A stretch of DNA of 46,938 nt, from the NCBI GenBank assembly GCA_002509495.1, contig DAEV01000012.1, positions 4,714 to 51,651 on the forward strand. Direction: 5' to 3'. This document shows, piece by piece, positions 1 to 8,028 of this stretch. The notes beneath the pieces were generated by a model, which was given only the letters and a program-made list of their open reading frames with translations, searched no databases and was not told the DNA's origin. The first letter of the stretch is position 1, and every line of letters starts with the position of its first letter. Source of the DNA: Methanolinea sp. UBA473 (GTDB taxonomy: Archaea > Halobacteriota > Methanomicrobia > Methanomicrobiales > Methanospirillaceae). The translations under genes and the position numbers were made by a program.

Positions 1-374
1 CTGGAAAGGTTGGCGAACTCTTTCCTCGTCCACGTGAAGACAATGTCCTTCCGGGTCCTCCGGATGCCGGAAAACCTCCTGTCACCGAGGATGTACTCGC
101 TCATTGCATTGAAATTTGCCGACCTGATGCGGTAGATCTTGATCGCAAGATCCTCGGAATCTTTCTCCCCGAAGAAGACATTTGCCTCTTTCCCCGTACT
201 GATGGAACCACCAATCGCGGTCAGCCATTTTTTATGAACGAGTTTGTACAGGGCCATCAGGGTCACCTCATCGAAGACATCGTCCCTGACCTTCAGCTGG
301 TCCATATCCTTGATACGGATCCCCAGCTCGGCAATCTTCCGATCGAACCCGTTCTCGATATGTTCGATGCTCAC
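1..374 (-). CDS. rio1: RIO1-family serine protein kinase, partial (C-terminus beyond window start)
   Basis: Translating the minus strand from a GTG at 374 gives an open frame to the window edge (about 124 residues). It starts VSIEHIENGFDRKI and contains the RIO glycine-rich loop GGSISTGKEANVF, followed by AIKIYRI with the ATP-binding lysine. Archaeal RIO1 kinases act in small-subunit ribosome maturation. The GTG overlaps the TGA stop of tyrS by 4 bases (GTGA, 371-374), so the gene is probably translationally coupled to tyrS. The catalytic loop and metal-binding motif lie outside the window, so activity cannot be judged here. Confidence 0.88.
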   Translation of the reverse strand, partial: MSIEHIENGFDRKIAELGIRIKDMDQLKVRDDVFDEVTLMALYKLVHKKWLTAIGGSISTGKEANVFFGEKDSEDLAIKIYRIRSANFNAMSEYILGDRRFSGIRRTRKDIVFTWTRKEFANLS

Positions 375-1330
375 GCCCGTTCACCAGTCACTGCCACGTG
401 GTCCCGCACGCAGGCCAGCAGGTCAGCCATGTAAATTCCGGTGGTCTTCTTCAGGTCGAGGGGGTGGATCTCACCGTTCCGGTACGCGGTCTCGAGATCG
501 GGATAGCTCCGGAACTCCCTGTCTCCCCCGAACTTGGCCGGCCTCCGGACCACCACTTCAGGAACCCTCGGGAACACATGATACTGGAGGATCTGGAGAA
601 CCGGGTTCTCTTCGCATTCCGGCGGGCAGAAAGCCTTCTGGCATTTTTTCTCGATCTCTTCGACGCTGTCGGCCACTGAGATATAGTTGCCGCTGGAGGA
701 TGACATCTTTTTTCCGTCAAGGCCGTTTAAGATGGGGGTGTGGATACAGACGGGTGCGGGGTACCCGACAGCGGGAAGGTGTTCCCGGGCGAGCATATGG
801 ATCTTACGCTGGTCGATCCCTCCCACCGCAGTATTCACGTCCAGGCGTGCGATGTCCACCATCTGCATGATCGGATAGATCATCTGGGAGACCGTGGGGG
901 CATCCATCTGTCTCCCCACCTCGTCCATGCTCCTCCTGGCCCGGTTCAGGGTGATCTGCTGCGAGAGGGAGAGCACCATCACCTCGTAGTCAGGATCCAG
1001 CTGCAGGTCCGAGCCGAGAACGTACTTCACTCCGGCCAGGCCCAGCCCCTCAAAGCACCTCCGGTTATACCGGGCCAGTTCCTGCACCTGTTCCATGGTC
1101 CCTTTCCGGTTCAGAAATGCATGCAGGTCTGCAAGCAGCACCACGACCTCGAATCCCGCTGCTTTCAGATCCATGAGCTTATTGATAGTGACCAGGTGCC
1201 CGAGATGGATCTCCCCGCTCGGCTCGTAACCGGCATACACCCTCTTCTTCTGCCCGGCAAGGACCGTCCGGAGCTCCTCGTCGGTGACGACCTCGACGGT
1301 GTTCCTCGTCGCCAGAGTATACGCATCCAT
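371..1330 (-). CDS. tyrS: Tyrosyl-tRNA synthetase (archaeal type)
   Basis: A 319-residue class I aminoacyl-tRNA synthetase, the usual compact size of archaeal TyrRS. It charges tRNA-Tyr with tyrosine at the expense of ATP. The HIGH-type signature is HLGH at residues 42-45 and the KMSKS-type loop is KMSSS at about 208-212, the archaeal form. The ATG at 1330 lies about 29 bases downstream of a minus-strand TATA-like CCTTTTAACA, so the message is probably leaderless or nearly so. The stop overlaps the GTG of the downstream RIO1 gene, making a small translation and ribosome-biogenesis unit. gap lies upstream on the same strand, about 200 bases away. Confidence 0.95.
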   Translation of the reverse strand: MDAYTLATRNTVEVVTDEELRTVLAGQKKRVYAGYEPSGEIHLGHLVTINKLMDLKAAGFEVVVLLADLHAFLNRKGTMEQVQELARYNRRCFEGLGLAGVKYVLGSDLQLDPDYEVMVLSLSQQITLNRARRSMDEVGRQMDAPTVSQMIYPIMQMVDIARLDVNTAVGGIDQRKIHMLAREHLPAVGYPAPVCIHTPILNGLDGKKMSSSSGNYISVADSVEEIEKKCQKAFCPPECEENPVLQILQYHVFPRVPEVVVRRPAKFGGDREFRSYPDLETAYRNGEIHPLDLKKTTGIYMADLLACVRDHVAVTGERA

Positions 1331-1354
1331 TCATGTAGAATGGGTGACCGGGAG

Positions 1355-1364
1355 TGTTAAAAGG
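1355..1364 (-). promoter_or_regulatory. TATA-like promoter element of tyrS
   Basis: The minus strand reads CCTTTTAACA, centred about 29 bases before the tyrS ATG at 1330. This is the spacing expected of an archaeal TATA box driving a leaderless or very short-leader transcript. Assigned by position and composition only. Confidence 0.4.
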
Positions 1365-1529
1365 TTGTGCGAAGCCCAATGGAGGACGTGGAAAGAAGGA
1401 AGATTGGTGGAGAAGCGGGAGGATCCGGACTATGAGAACGGTCCCATAGCGGTCATATCGCGCCTCTCCAACAAACACTCCGTTCACATGGATGAAATAT
1501 TCCCTAGATGTGGTGGGAAAAAGAGGGAG

Positions 1530-2552
1530 TTACTTGATCGCCACGAAGTTCAGCGCCTTGTTGGTCTTTGCGATGGACTTTGCCGGATCCTTCTCGATCC
1601 CGGTCATGGCCCGGATCGCGTCGACGTTCTCCACCACCACGTCGGCCTCCTGGTGGATTGCCTGGAAAAGGTACAGCTCTTTTCCGATCGCGGAGACGGA
1701 CTCCTCGAAGATCCCGTTCTCCCAGAGGTCGGAGCGGAACCGGCCGAGATCCATCGCAAACTCCTTCAGTTCCGCGGTGCTGGTGATCCCGGTGGCTTTT
1801 CGCACAAGTCCGAGCCGGGGATGGTCCTCGATGACCTGGATCACCCTGTCCCTCGAAGCATCGGATTTGAGGTCCATCTGGACAACGTGCATATGCATCA
1901 TCGTGACAGGGACGATCATTGCAAGGGTGACGATGTTGATATGGGGGAGCACCGTCTGCACGTCAGGGCCATGGTGACTCGGGATCGTCACGGGGTTCAG
2001 GACCACGGCATCGATCGGACCGCGTTTGATATCGCCGGGATCTCCTCCACGACGGACCATTACCGCCCGGACTTTCTCTACGCCGTATTCCTTGTCCATG
2101 GCCTGGATGATGCGGCAGAGCCCGGTGGTATTGCACGAAACGACACGCACGAACTGCCTTCCTATGGCATCCTTATAATTACAATCCGAGTTGAATGAGA
2201 ATCCTGCTACCTCGTGATCTTCCCCGCCCTGCCAGATGGCTTTGACCCCGAGCTTCTCGTAGAGAGGCCTGTTCTTTTCGCCCACTCCCCCCGGAGTCGC
2301 ATCCACCACGACATCGGCCGATTTCAGCATCTCCTCAACCGATCCCGCCACGGGGATATTTGCCTTCTCGAACGCGGCTTTCTTTGAGATATCCGCAATG
2401 AACAGGGGAAATCCCCGGGCCTTTGCAACCATGGCCTCGTGGCTTGGCTTTGTTTTGGAGACCCCCACGACCTTCATGTCCGGCTGGGCGGCCACCGCAT
2501 CGGCCACCCTCTTCCCGATGGTTCCGTATCCGTTGATGGCGACTCTGATCAT
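1530..2552 (-). CDS. gap: Glyceraldehyde-3-phosphate dehydrogenase, archaeal type II phosphorylating
   Basis: A 340-residue archaeal GAPDH, which interconverts glyceraldehyde-3-phosphate and 1,3-bisphosphoglycerate, mainly gluconeogenic in methanogens. The N-terminal Rossmann motif is NGYGTIGKR (residues 7-15). The catalytic cysteine is C140 in SCNTTGL, characteristic of the archaeal family. The start ATG at 2552 has a minus-strand TATA-like element about 30 bases upstream. The gene faces away from the AlkA-type glycosylase and precedes tyrS on the same strand. Length and motifs are intact. Confidence 0.95.
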   Translation of the reverse strand: MIRVAINGYGTIGKRVADAVAAQPDMKVVGVSKTKPSHEAMVAKARGFPLFIADISKKAAFEKANIPVAGSVEEMLKSADVVVDATPGGVGEKNRPLYEKLGVKAIWQGGEDHEVAGFSFNSDCNYKDAIGRQFVRVVSCNTTGLCRIIQAMDKEYGVEKVRAVMVRRGGDPGDIKRGPIDAVVLNPVTIPSHHGPDVQTVLPHINIVTLAMIVPVTMMHMHVVQMDLKSDASRDRVIQVIEDHPRLGLVRKATGITSTAELKEFAMDLGRFRSDLWENGIFEESVSAIGKELYLFQAIHQEADVVVENVDAIRAMTGIEKDPAKSIAKTNKALNFVAIK

Positions 2553-2577
2553 ATGAGAAGGGAATCGGACACAGACG

Positions 2578-2587
2578 AATTAAAGAT
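2578..2587 (-). promoter_or_regulatory. TATA-like promoter element of gap
   Basis: The minus strand reads ATCTTTAATT, about 26-35 bases ahead of the gap ATG at 2552. The surrounding DNA is GC-rich, so the AT block stands out. Assigned by position and composition only. Confidence 0.35.
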
Positions 2588-2676
2588 TCTCATCCGGGGT
2601 TCCGCCACCAGGGATCAGGTTGAGATAGTACCTGGATTCATCCGAAGAAACAAGGGGGTCGAACCGGGTTGAACAT

Positions 2677-3651
2677 ATGAACGACAGGAATTATGATTGG
2701 AACGAAAACGGATACAGATCTGCTATGCAGTTCCACCTCAATCCTGTCCCGCCCTATGATTTTTTCTTAAGCTCACGGATCTTTTCTTCCGGTGATCCGG
2801 AGGTTCGCAGATTCGAATCGGGAACTTTCCGGCAGGTGCTCCGGATCGGGGGAACACCGGTTCTGGTGAAGATTATAAGTTGCGGAACAGTAGGGGAACC
2901 CTCGCTCCTGGCAGAGATCCAATCAGTACGGAAGTTGTATGCCGGAGAAGTAGGGGAGGCGCGCAGGCGGGTCTCATCCATGTTCAGTCTCCAGGACGAC
3001 CTGAATGCATTTTACCGGACAATTGCCGGAGATCCTCCGATGGCTGCCCTTTCAGGCCGGTTATTCGGATTGAAAGCCCCTGCGACTGCCACTGTCTTCG
3101 AGGCGCTCGTTTCGTCCATTATCGAGCAGCAGATCTCGATCCACGTTGCGAGGGTTATAGAAACCAGGCTTGTGAAACGGTTCGGAGATCCTTTGGAATT
3201 CCAGGGCAGAAGGTATTATGCTTATCCTTTACCGGAACGACTTGCGGAGGGATCCCCTGGAGAGTTCAGGTCATGCGGCCTCCCCGCGAGAAAAGGCGAA
3301 TATATCCGGAATGTTGCGTCGATGATCGTCCGGGATGAGCTCGATCTGGAAGGATTGAGGGATGTCCGGGAGAACGGGACGATCATCCGGGATCTCTGCA
3401 GGATCCGGGGGATCGGTCTCTGGACCGTGGAATTTGTCCTTCTCAGGGGACTGCACAGGCTGGAATCGATCCCCGCCGACGATCTTGGGGTGAGAAGGGC
3501 AATCGCCGGCACCTACTGTCCGGGAAAGAGGATTACCGGGGAGGATGCCCGCAGGATCGCTCTGAAATGGAAGGACTGGAAAGGACTTGCTGCGTTCTAT
3601 CTTCTCGTAGCGGAGCAGATCGATCGTGAGACCCCTGGAACAACCGCATGA
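2677..3651 (+). CDS. AlkA-like DNA-3-methyladenine glycosylase (HhH-GPD superfamily)
   Basis: A 324-residue protein with the layout of AlkA-type base-excision glycosylases: an N-terminal beta-rich domain (about 15-125) and a helical HhH-GPD domain (about 130-315). The helix-hairpin-helix is near residues 238-258 (LCRIRGIGLWTVEFVLL). The acidic catalytic motif PADDLGVRRAI places the likely catalytic aspartate at D268/D269. It would remove alkylated purines from DNA. There is no convincing Shine-Dalgarno sequence for the ATG at 2677; an internal ATG at about 2725 (MQFHLNPVPPYDF) is an alternative. It stands alone between gap and a small membrane protein gene. Exact substrate range is unknown. 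Confidence 0.85.
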   Translation: MNDRNYDWNENGYRSAMQFHLNPVPPYDFFLSSRIFSSGDPEVRRFESGTFRQVLRIGGTPVLVKIISCGTVGEPSLLAEIQSVRKLYAGEVGEARRRVSSMFSLQDDLNAFYRTIAGDPPMAALSGRLFGLKAPATATVFEALVSSIIEQQISIHVARVIETRLVKRFGDPLEFQGRRYYAYPLPERLAEGSPGEFRSCGLPARKGEYIRNVASMIVRDELDLEGLRDVRENGTIIRDLCRIRGIGLWTVEFVLLRGLHRLESIPADDLGVRRAIAGTYCPGKRITGEDARRIALKWKDWKGLAAFYLLVAEQIDRETPGTTA

Positions 3652-3996
3652 AGACAAATATTTTAGTATCTGCACAATGGGGGGGTTGGATGAATCACCA
3701 GGAATTGTTCGTTCCGCCAGGTGCGAAATAAATATCCCTGCACACCCTTTACCCCGGGGACCGGGCTCCAGACCGGGTTCTTCCGCATTGGAACGGACGG
3801 TTGCCCTGCAGGGATTGGCCGTGAGCCAAAAAAACCGACCGGATCCGGTACTTTTACGCAGGGAATAACTATCCGGGCGATATGAAGCAGAGCTGCTTGA
3901 TCCAGGATATCCCTGGCGTTTTCCTCTCCAAATTCGGACCTGGCGATTCAAAATCCTTAAGGATAGGAATATCGATGTACAGTCCAGTGGATTTTC
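3652..3996. other. Intergenic stretch of about 345 bases with no gene recognised
   Basis: No frame here gives a convincing protein. It contains two short perfect palindromes, one at 3838-3849 (ACCGGATCCGGT) and a CCCTGCAGGG at about 3804-3813. An AT-rich block just before 3997 (around 3950-3985) probably holds the promoter of the next gene. I see no tRNA cloverleaf or other recognisable RNA. Confidence 0.4.
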
Positions 3997-4266
3997 ATGG
4001 AAGACGAGAAGTATCTCCGGGCGAAACAACGGGTTGAGGAACTGAAAGGGTTCTATTCGCACCTGGGCATCTTTGCTCTGATCAATGTGCTTCTCTTTGT
4101 TGTCAACCTTGTCACGTCACCAGGTAACTGGTGGTTCTACTGGGTGACAATTTTCTGGGGAATTGCACTGGTCTACCATGGCGCAAGGATTGTCTCCTCG
4201 AAGAAGGTGTTTTCCCGTGAATGGGAAGAGAAAAAAATCCGTCAGTACATCGACGAGGATAAGTAA
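3997..4266 (+). CDS. Small 2TM-domain membrane protein
   Basis: An 89-residue protein with the layout of the 2TM family: a charged N-terminal helix (MEDEKYLRAKQRVEELKGFY), two hydrophobic segments at about 24-42 and 47-64 separated by a PGNWWFYW turn, and a basic C-terminal helix rich in K, E and R. This family is common in bacteria and methanogens next to signalling genes and has no established biochemical role. The next gene, facing it, is a response regulator, which fits but does not prove a signalling link. Confidence 0.75.
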   Translation: MEDEKYLRAKQRVEELKGFYSHLGIFALINVLLFVVNLVTSPGNWWFYWVTIFWGIALVYHGARIVSSKKVFSREWEEKKIRQYIDEDK

Positions 4267-4280
4267 GGAGGTGTACCTGG

Positions 4281-4296
4281 TCCGAACCGGTTCGGA
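4281..4296. repeat. Perfect 16-base palindrome between convergent genes
   Basis: TCCGAACCGGTTCGGA is exactly self-complementary. It sits between the stop of the 2TM gene (4266) and the stop of the response regulator (4318), so it would form a hairpin on both strands. A bidirectional terminator or a dimeric regulator site are both possible. There is no long T-run directly after it on the plus strand. Confidence 0.45.
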
Positions 4297-4317
4297 TTAA
4301 CAGGCCTAAAAGAGGGT

Positions 4318-4782
4318 TCAATGATCCGGATTGTCCTTGACGGGAGGCTGGTTGATGATCCGCCAGTAAAGGCCCATCTCCCTGATCACGTTGGCAAATT
4401 CGTCGAACTGAACCGGTTTTACGATATAACTGTTCACACCCAGGTTATAGCTCTCAACGATGTCCCGTTCCTCCCGGGAGGAGGTGAGCACCACGACTGG
4501 AATAGTCCGGGTGACGGTATCCTGCTTGATCCTTCGTAGTACTTCGAGCCCGTCCACTTTGGGCAGTTTGAGATCCAACAGGATGACTTTTGGCCTATCC
4601 TGGGTGTTGCGCCCCGCAAACGCCCCGGTTCCGAAGACATAATCCAGCGCTTCCTCGCCATTCCAGGCCACGTGGACCCGGTCCGAGAGATTGCACCACT
4701 GGAACACGTGAAGGATCAACTCAACGTCATTGGGATTATCCTCTACCAGAAGTATCTCGGCGGGCTTCTCCAGGGGATCCAT
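4318..4782 (-). CDS. Single-domain response regulator (CheY/Rcp1-like)
   Basis: A 154-residue stand-alone receiver domain. The acidic pocket is visible in ILLVEDNPNDVEL, the phosphoacceptor aspartate is in VILLDLKLPKVDG, the conserved threonine/serine is in VVLTSS, and the lysine is in YIVKPVQ. The long loop carrying GRNTQDRP is typical of Rcp1-type regulators that partner phytochrome-like or PAS-containing histidine kinases. It has no output domain. It is divergently placed from the HTH-PAS sensor gene, but no histidine kinase domain is encoded nearby, so its kinase is elsewhere. Confidence 0.9.
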   Translation of the reverse strand: MDPLEKPAEILLVEDNPNDVELILHVFQWCNLSDRVHVAWNGEEALDYVFGTGAFAGRNTQDRPKVILLDLKLPKVDGLEVLRRIKQDTVTRTIPVVVLTSSREERDIVESYNLGVNSYIVKPVQFDEFANVIREMGLYWRIINQPPVKDNPDH

Positions 4783-4967
4783 CAGGAGAATTGTCGCTCA
4801 CAAAGCATGAAAAAGGTTTTGTAATCACCCGCGTCTCCGCTTTAATCTCTATCACGGATACGGTATGCCTGGCATAGGGAACAGGGGACGATTACAGGAT
4901 CGAGCAGTGGTGGAACATAACTGATTGGCAAATCTTTATGGGACGGTGGGGAAACCACACCAGTGCT

Positions 4968-5714
4968 ATGATCCTTGATCAGGATAAGATCACCCGGATC
5001 AAGAGGCTGCTCAAGTCAAGACCCAAAGGGCTGACGATTTCGGATGTCTCCCAAAATCTCAAGATAAACCGGAATTCTGTTGCCAAGTACCTGGAGATCC
5101 TCCTGATTACCGGCCAGGTGGAGATGAGACTCTATGGAAATGCCAAGGTGTACTACCTCTCCCAGAGGGTCCCCATCTCCGACATGCTCAAGTTTGCCAC
5201 CGAACTCATCCTGATCCTGGATACGGACCTGAAGATCGCAGATGTGAATGAGAATTTTCTCCGGTTCTTTTCCTTAAGCCGCGAGAATGTGCTTGGATGC
5301 GAGGTAAAACAGCTGAACGTCCCGGCTTTATCCTCATTGAACCTCGCGCCTCTTCCGGAAGAGGAGGGGGAACCCGGCGAATTCCCGAGGGATATCCACT
5401 TTACCCAGAATGGAGAGGAGAAGCATCTGAAGGTGAAAGTGGTTCCCACCGTCTTTGACGACGGCAACAGGGGGCTGACCCTGATCATCGAGGACGTTAC
5501 GCTGCCCACCCAGTATGAGCATGAGCTCCGTATCAACGAGGCCAGGTACCGGGCGATCGTGGAGGACCAGACCGAACTGATCTGCAGGTTCACCCCGGAT
5601 TTTACGTCACGTTTGTCAATGACGCGGTCTGTCAATATCTGGGAAAGGGCCGGGAAGAGATCATCGGTGGTTCGTACATTGACTTCATCGCAAAGCAAGA
5701 CAGGGACCTGGTGA
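4968..5714 (+). CDS. HTH plus PAS sensor protein, 5' part of a frameshifted gene
   Basis: Encodes an N-terminal winged-helix domain (RIKRLLKSRPKGLTISDVSQ onward, residues about 8-65 from 4968), a first PAS domain (about 75-180) and the start of a second. The reading then goes out of frame: after ICRFTPDF the frame yields an unlikely serine/arginine-rich tail to a stop at 5714. The adjacent frame continues FVNDAVCQYLGKG, a normal PAS core, straight into the gene annotated at 5711. The break is at a run of four T at 5600-5603; one extra T restores a single frame of about 849 codons. A TATA-like AATCTTTA at 4931-4938 favours the ATG at 4968 over the one at 4938. Such HTH-PAS proteins are thought to be one-component regulators in methanogens. 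Confidence 0.8.
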   Translation: MILDQDKITRIKRLLKSRPKGLTISDVSQNLKINRNSVAKYLEILLITGQVEMRLYGNAKVYYLSQRVPISDMLKFATELILILDTDLKIADVNENFLRFFSLSRENVLGCEVKQLNVPALSSLNLAPLPEEEGEPGEFPRDIHFTQNGEEKHLKVKVVPTVFDDGNRGLTLIIEDVTLPTQYEHELRINEARYRAIVEDQTELICRFTPDFTSRLSMTRSVNIWERAGKRSSVVRTLTSSQSKTGTW

Positions 5715-7516
5715 TATCGAGGGTTTTCTCCCTGTCAAAAAACAAGCCTGTCCAGACCGGTGAGAACAGGGCAGTTGGCACGGAGGAGGATCCATGCTGG
5801 CAGCAATGGACGCACCGGGCTATTTTCAACGACACGGGAGCCGTGGCGGAGTACCAGGGAGTCGGGAAGGATATTACCGGGAAGAAGAAGGCCGAACAGG
5901 ATCTCATCGTCAAGGATATGGCGATCGCCTCGTCGATCAGCGGGATTGGAATCGCCGATATGCAGGGAAGGCTGACCTACTCCAACGGCGCGTTTCTGAA
6001 GATGTTCGGATATGACGACCCCGGAGAGATCCTCCAGTTGCCAATCATGTATTTTGCACATCACGATGACGAGGATTCCGGCTTTGCATTGGGGATCACT
6101 CAGGCCCTGATGGAAAAGGGCGAGTGGAGGGGAGAGGTCACCCCATACCGGAGGGACGGGTCGCGGTTTTTTGCCCATCTCTCTGCAAACCTGGTCAGGG
6201 ACAACCGGGGGATGCCCATCTGCATGATGGTCTCGTTCATCGACATCACCGCAAGCAAGGAAGCGGAACGGGAGATCCATATCAAGAATACCGCGATCGA
6301 ATCTGCAATCAATGGGATCGTAATCTTCGATCCTACCGAGCGACCCATCTATGCCAACCAATCCTACCTTCGGATGTTCGGATTCGCATCTATTGAGGAG
6401 ATGAACGGGAAGAAGAAAGCGGATTACAACAAAATGTACCAGGCGATGCAGCCATCGTCCAGTGAGATCGTAGGAATTCTCCGGGACCGGGGGAACTGGG
6501 TAGGGGATGTAAGAACGAAAAAAACGGATGGATCCACCATCTATTTCCAGTTATCCGCAACCCTGGTGAAGGACAACCAGGGATCGCCGATCTGCTCCAT
6601 GGCCACGTTCATGGACATCACCGAGCATAAACTCGTTGAAAAGGCCTTGAAAAGCACGTATGAAAAACTGCAGGAGGCGATCGAGTTCATGCCGGATCCC
6701 ACCTTCATCGTGGACCGGAACAAGAATGTGATTGCCTGGAACCGGGCACTCGAGGCTCTGACGGGAGTGAAAAAGGAGGATGTGCTGAGCCGGGGCGATT
6801 ATGCCAGAGTGTTTGCGTTCTTCGGGGATGCCCGTCCTCTCCTGATCGATATCCTGAGCCTTCCCGCCCATGAACTGGCAAAATCATATCCCAATGTCCG
6901 GCGTTTCGGAGAAAGCATCTTTGTGGAAGCTTTTGTTCCAGGGTTACACGGTGGAAGAGGGGCGTATCTCTGGGGAAAAGCGACCCCTCTCTTTGATCGG
7001 GAGGGTAATTCTATCGGGGCTATCGAATCACTCCGCGACATGTCCGAATGGAAGAGGGCAAAGGAGTCTCTCCGGAATGCCAGGGAGAAGGAAAAGACGT
7101 GGGTTGGAAAGGGGGAAGGCACTGCCGGGAACCGGGGGGGTGCAGGGGTGGATACCCTGGAAGTACAATGCATGGAATGTGTCCTCGATCAGCTCCGCGA
7201 AGGGGTGATCATCCTTGATACGGAAGCCAGGATCCACAGGACAAACAATCCCTTCCTCGTTCTCGTTCGGCATCCGCGGGATGATGTGATTGGGAAGGAT
7301 GTTTCTGAATTCTGCGTGCCGAAAGGTTTGGAGGACATGAAGGATATCCTTCAATCGGAGGACGAGAACGGGACTACCGTCTGCGAAATGATATTGAAAT
7401 CGGGGAACTCGGAAATCCCTGTCTCTGCCGAAATTTCCCGGATCAGGAACGCGGTGGGAACTCCCCTCGGGCATCTGCTCCTTCTGCGGATGCCGGACGG
7501 GAACGCTCAGATGTAA
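5711..7516 (+). CDS. Multi-PAS sensor protein, 3' part of the frameshifted HTH-PAS gene
   Basis: A 601-residue open frame starting at a GTG that is almost certainly internal to a longer gene (see the entry ending at 5714). It carries the end of the second PAS domain and about four further ones, recognisable from ISGIGIADMQGRLTYSNGAF, INGIVIFDPTERPIYANQSY, MPDPTFIVDRNKNVIAWN and LREGVIILDTEARIHRTNN, with PAC-type segments (FIDITASKEAE, FMDITEHKLVE, LRDMSEWKRAK) between them. There is no HisKA or HATPase domain at the C-terminus, so the intact protein would be an HTH with about six PAS domains, not a kinase. Its 3' end overlaps tsr3 by 10 bases on the opposite strand. Confidence 0.82.
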   Translation: MISRVFSLSKNKPVQTGENRAVGTEEDPCWQQWTHRAIFNDTGAVAEYQGVGKDITGKKKAEQDLIVKDMAIASSISGIGIADMQGRLTYSNGAFLKMFGYDDPGEILQLPIMYFAHHDDEDSGFALGITQALMEKGEWRGEVTPYRRDGSRFFAHLSANLVRDNRGMPICMMVSFIDITASKEAEREIHIKNTAIESAINGIVIFDPTERPIYANQSYLRMFGFASIEEMNGKKKADYNKMYQAMQPSSSEIVGILRDRGNWVGDVRTKKTDGSTIYFQLSATLVKDNQGSPICSMATFMDITEHKLVEKALKSTYEKLQEAIEFMPDPTFIVDRNKNVIAWNRALEALTGVKKEDVLSRGDYARVFAFFGDARPLLIDILSLPAHELAKSYPNVRRFGESIFVEAFVPGLHGGRGAYLWGKATPLFDREGNSIGAIESLRDMSEWKRAKESLRNAREKEKTWVGKGEGTAGNRGGAGVDTLEVQCMECVLDQLREGVIILDTEARIHRTNNPFLVLVRHPRDDVIGKDVSEFCVPKGLEDMKDILQSEDENGTTVCEMILKSGNSEIPVSAEISRIRNAVGTPLGHLLLLRMPDGNAQM

Positions 7517-7998
7517 TAATCCTGGATTTGCAGGATCTCCTGGCTGTTTTTAGCCCTGGAATAGAGACTGAGTGGTTCTTCATTCAACTCGAGAAACCTC
7601 CTTCCCCAACCCAGGGATTCCAGCACCAGGGAAGCCTGTTCCCATTCCCCGAGGATCACAAGGGATGCGGCGAATGCCTCGACAGATGAGAGTTTCCAGG
7701 GACGCCCGAAATTGACCGGATTTGCGGCAACGAGGAACGGAAGTGCCCTCCGGCGTCTCCAGGAGTTTACGGGAATCGTTTCCAGGATATCCCACGAACA
7801 GTCCAGAACCGTGACGGACCTTACCGGCCGATCCGCGGGGGAAAGGGCCTGTTCTGCTGTCGGGTCCAGGAGGAGGGTATTTCGCGGAATACGTGATATT
7901 TTGGAGAGGACTTTCACGAGACCGGAGCGTTCCATCCTCTTTACCGTGCATTTCCGGGGATCACAGCTGTTGTCCCGGAAAGCATAGAGGGGGATCAT
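7507..7998 (-). CDS. tsr3: Tsr3-like 16S rRNA aminocarboxypropyltransferase (DUF367)
   Basis: A 163-residue protein matching the Tsr3/DUF367 family. Recognisable stretches are CDPRKCTVKRMERSGLV near the N-terminus, LLLDPTAEQALSPAD in the middle, and the SAM-site region VLDCSWD with RRRALPFLVAANPVNFG and LSSVEAFAA. Tsr3 transfers the aminocarboxypropyl group of SAM to a hypermodified uridine of small-subunit rRNA. The gene runs convergently into the PAS gene (10-base overlap). It is separated by only 30 bases from the divergent TudS/NDT fusion gene. Confidence 0.88.
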   Translation of the reverse strand: MIPLYAFRDNSCDPRKCTVKRMERSGLVKVLSKISRIPRNTLLLDPTAEQALSPADRPVRSVTVLDCSWDILETIPVNSWRRRRALPFLVAANPVNFGRPWKLSSVEAFAASLVILGEWEQASLVLESLGWGRRFLELNEEPLSLYSRAKNSQEILQIQDYYI

Positions 7999-8028
7999 CT
8001 ATTTCCTCTTGGCATCTACCATCTATCA

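Noticed and set aside
740..1360. 206-codon open frame on the plus strand
   Set aside because: It lies entirely opposite tyrS, has no family resemblance, and arises from the GC-rich codon use of the real gene.
1284..2198. 304-codon plus-strand open frame
   Set aside because: It is antisense to gap and the tyrS upstream region; gap has all its catalytic motifs and this frame has none.
3741..3800. Possible tRNA or RNA gene in the GC-rich CCGGG-containing stretch
   Set aside because: No cloverleaf with acceptor, anticodon and T-arms could be folded by eye, and no CCA or T-loop consensus is in the correct place.
3626..3868. 80-codon open frame in the gap after the AlkA-like gene
   Set aside because: It overlaps the AlkA-like 3' end, has low-complexity proline/arginine sequence, and has no recognisable domain or ribosome-binding site.
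4281..4296. GGTTCG in the palindrome as a tRNA T-arm remnant or attachment site
   Set aside because: There is no adjacent tRNA sequence, no integrase gene and no second copy in the window.
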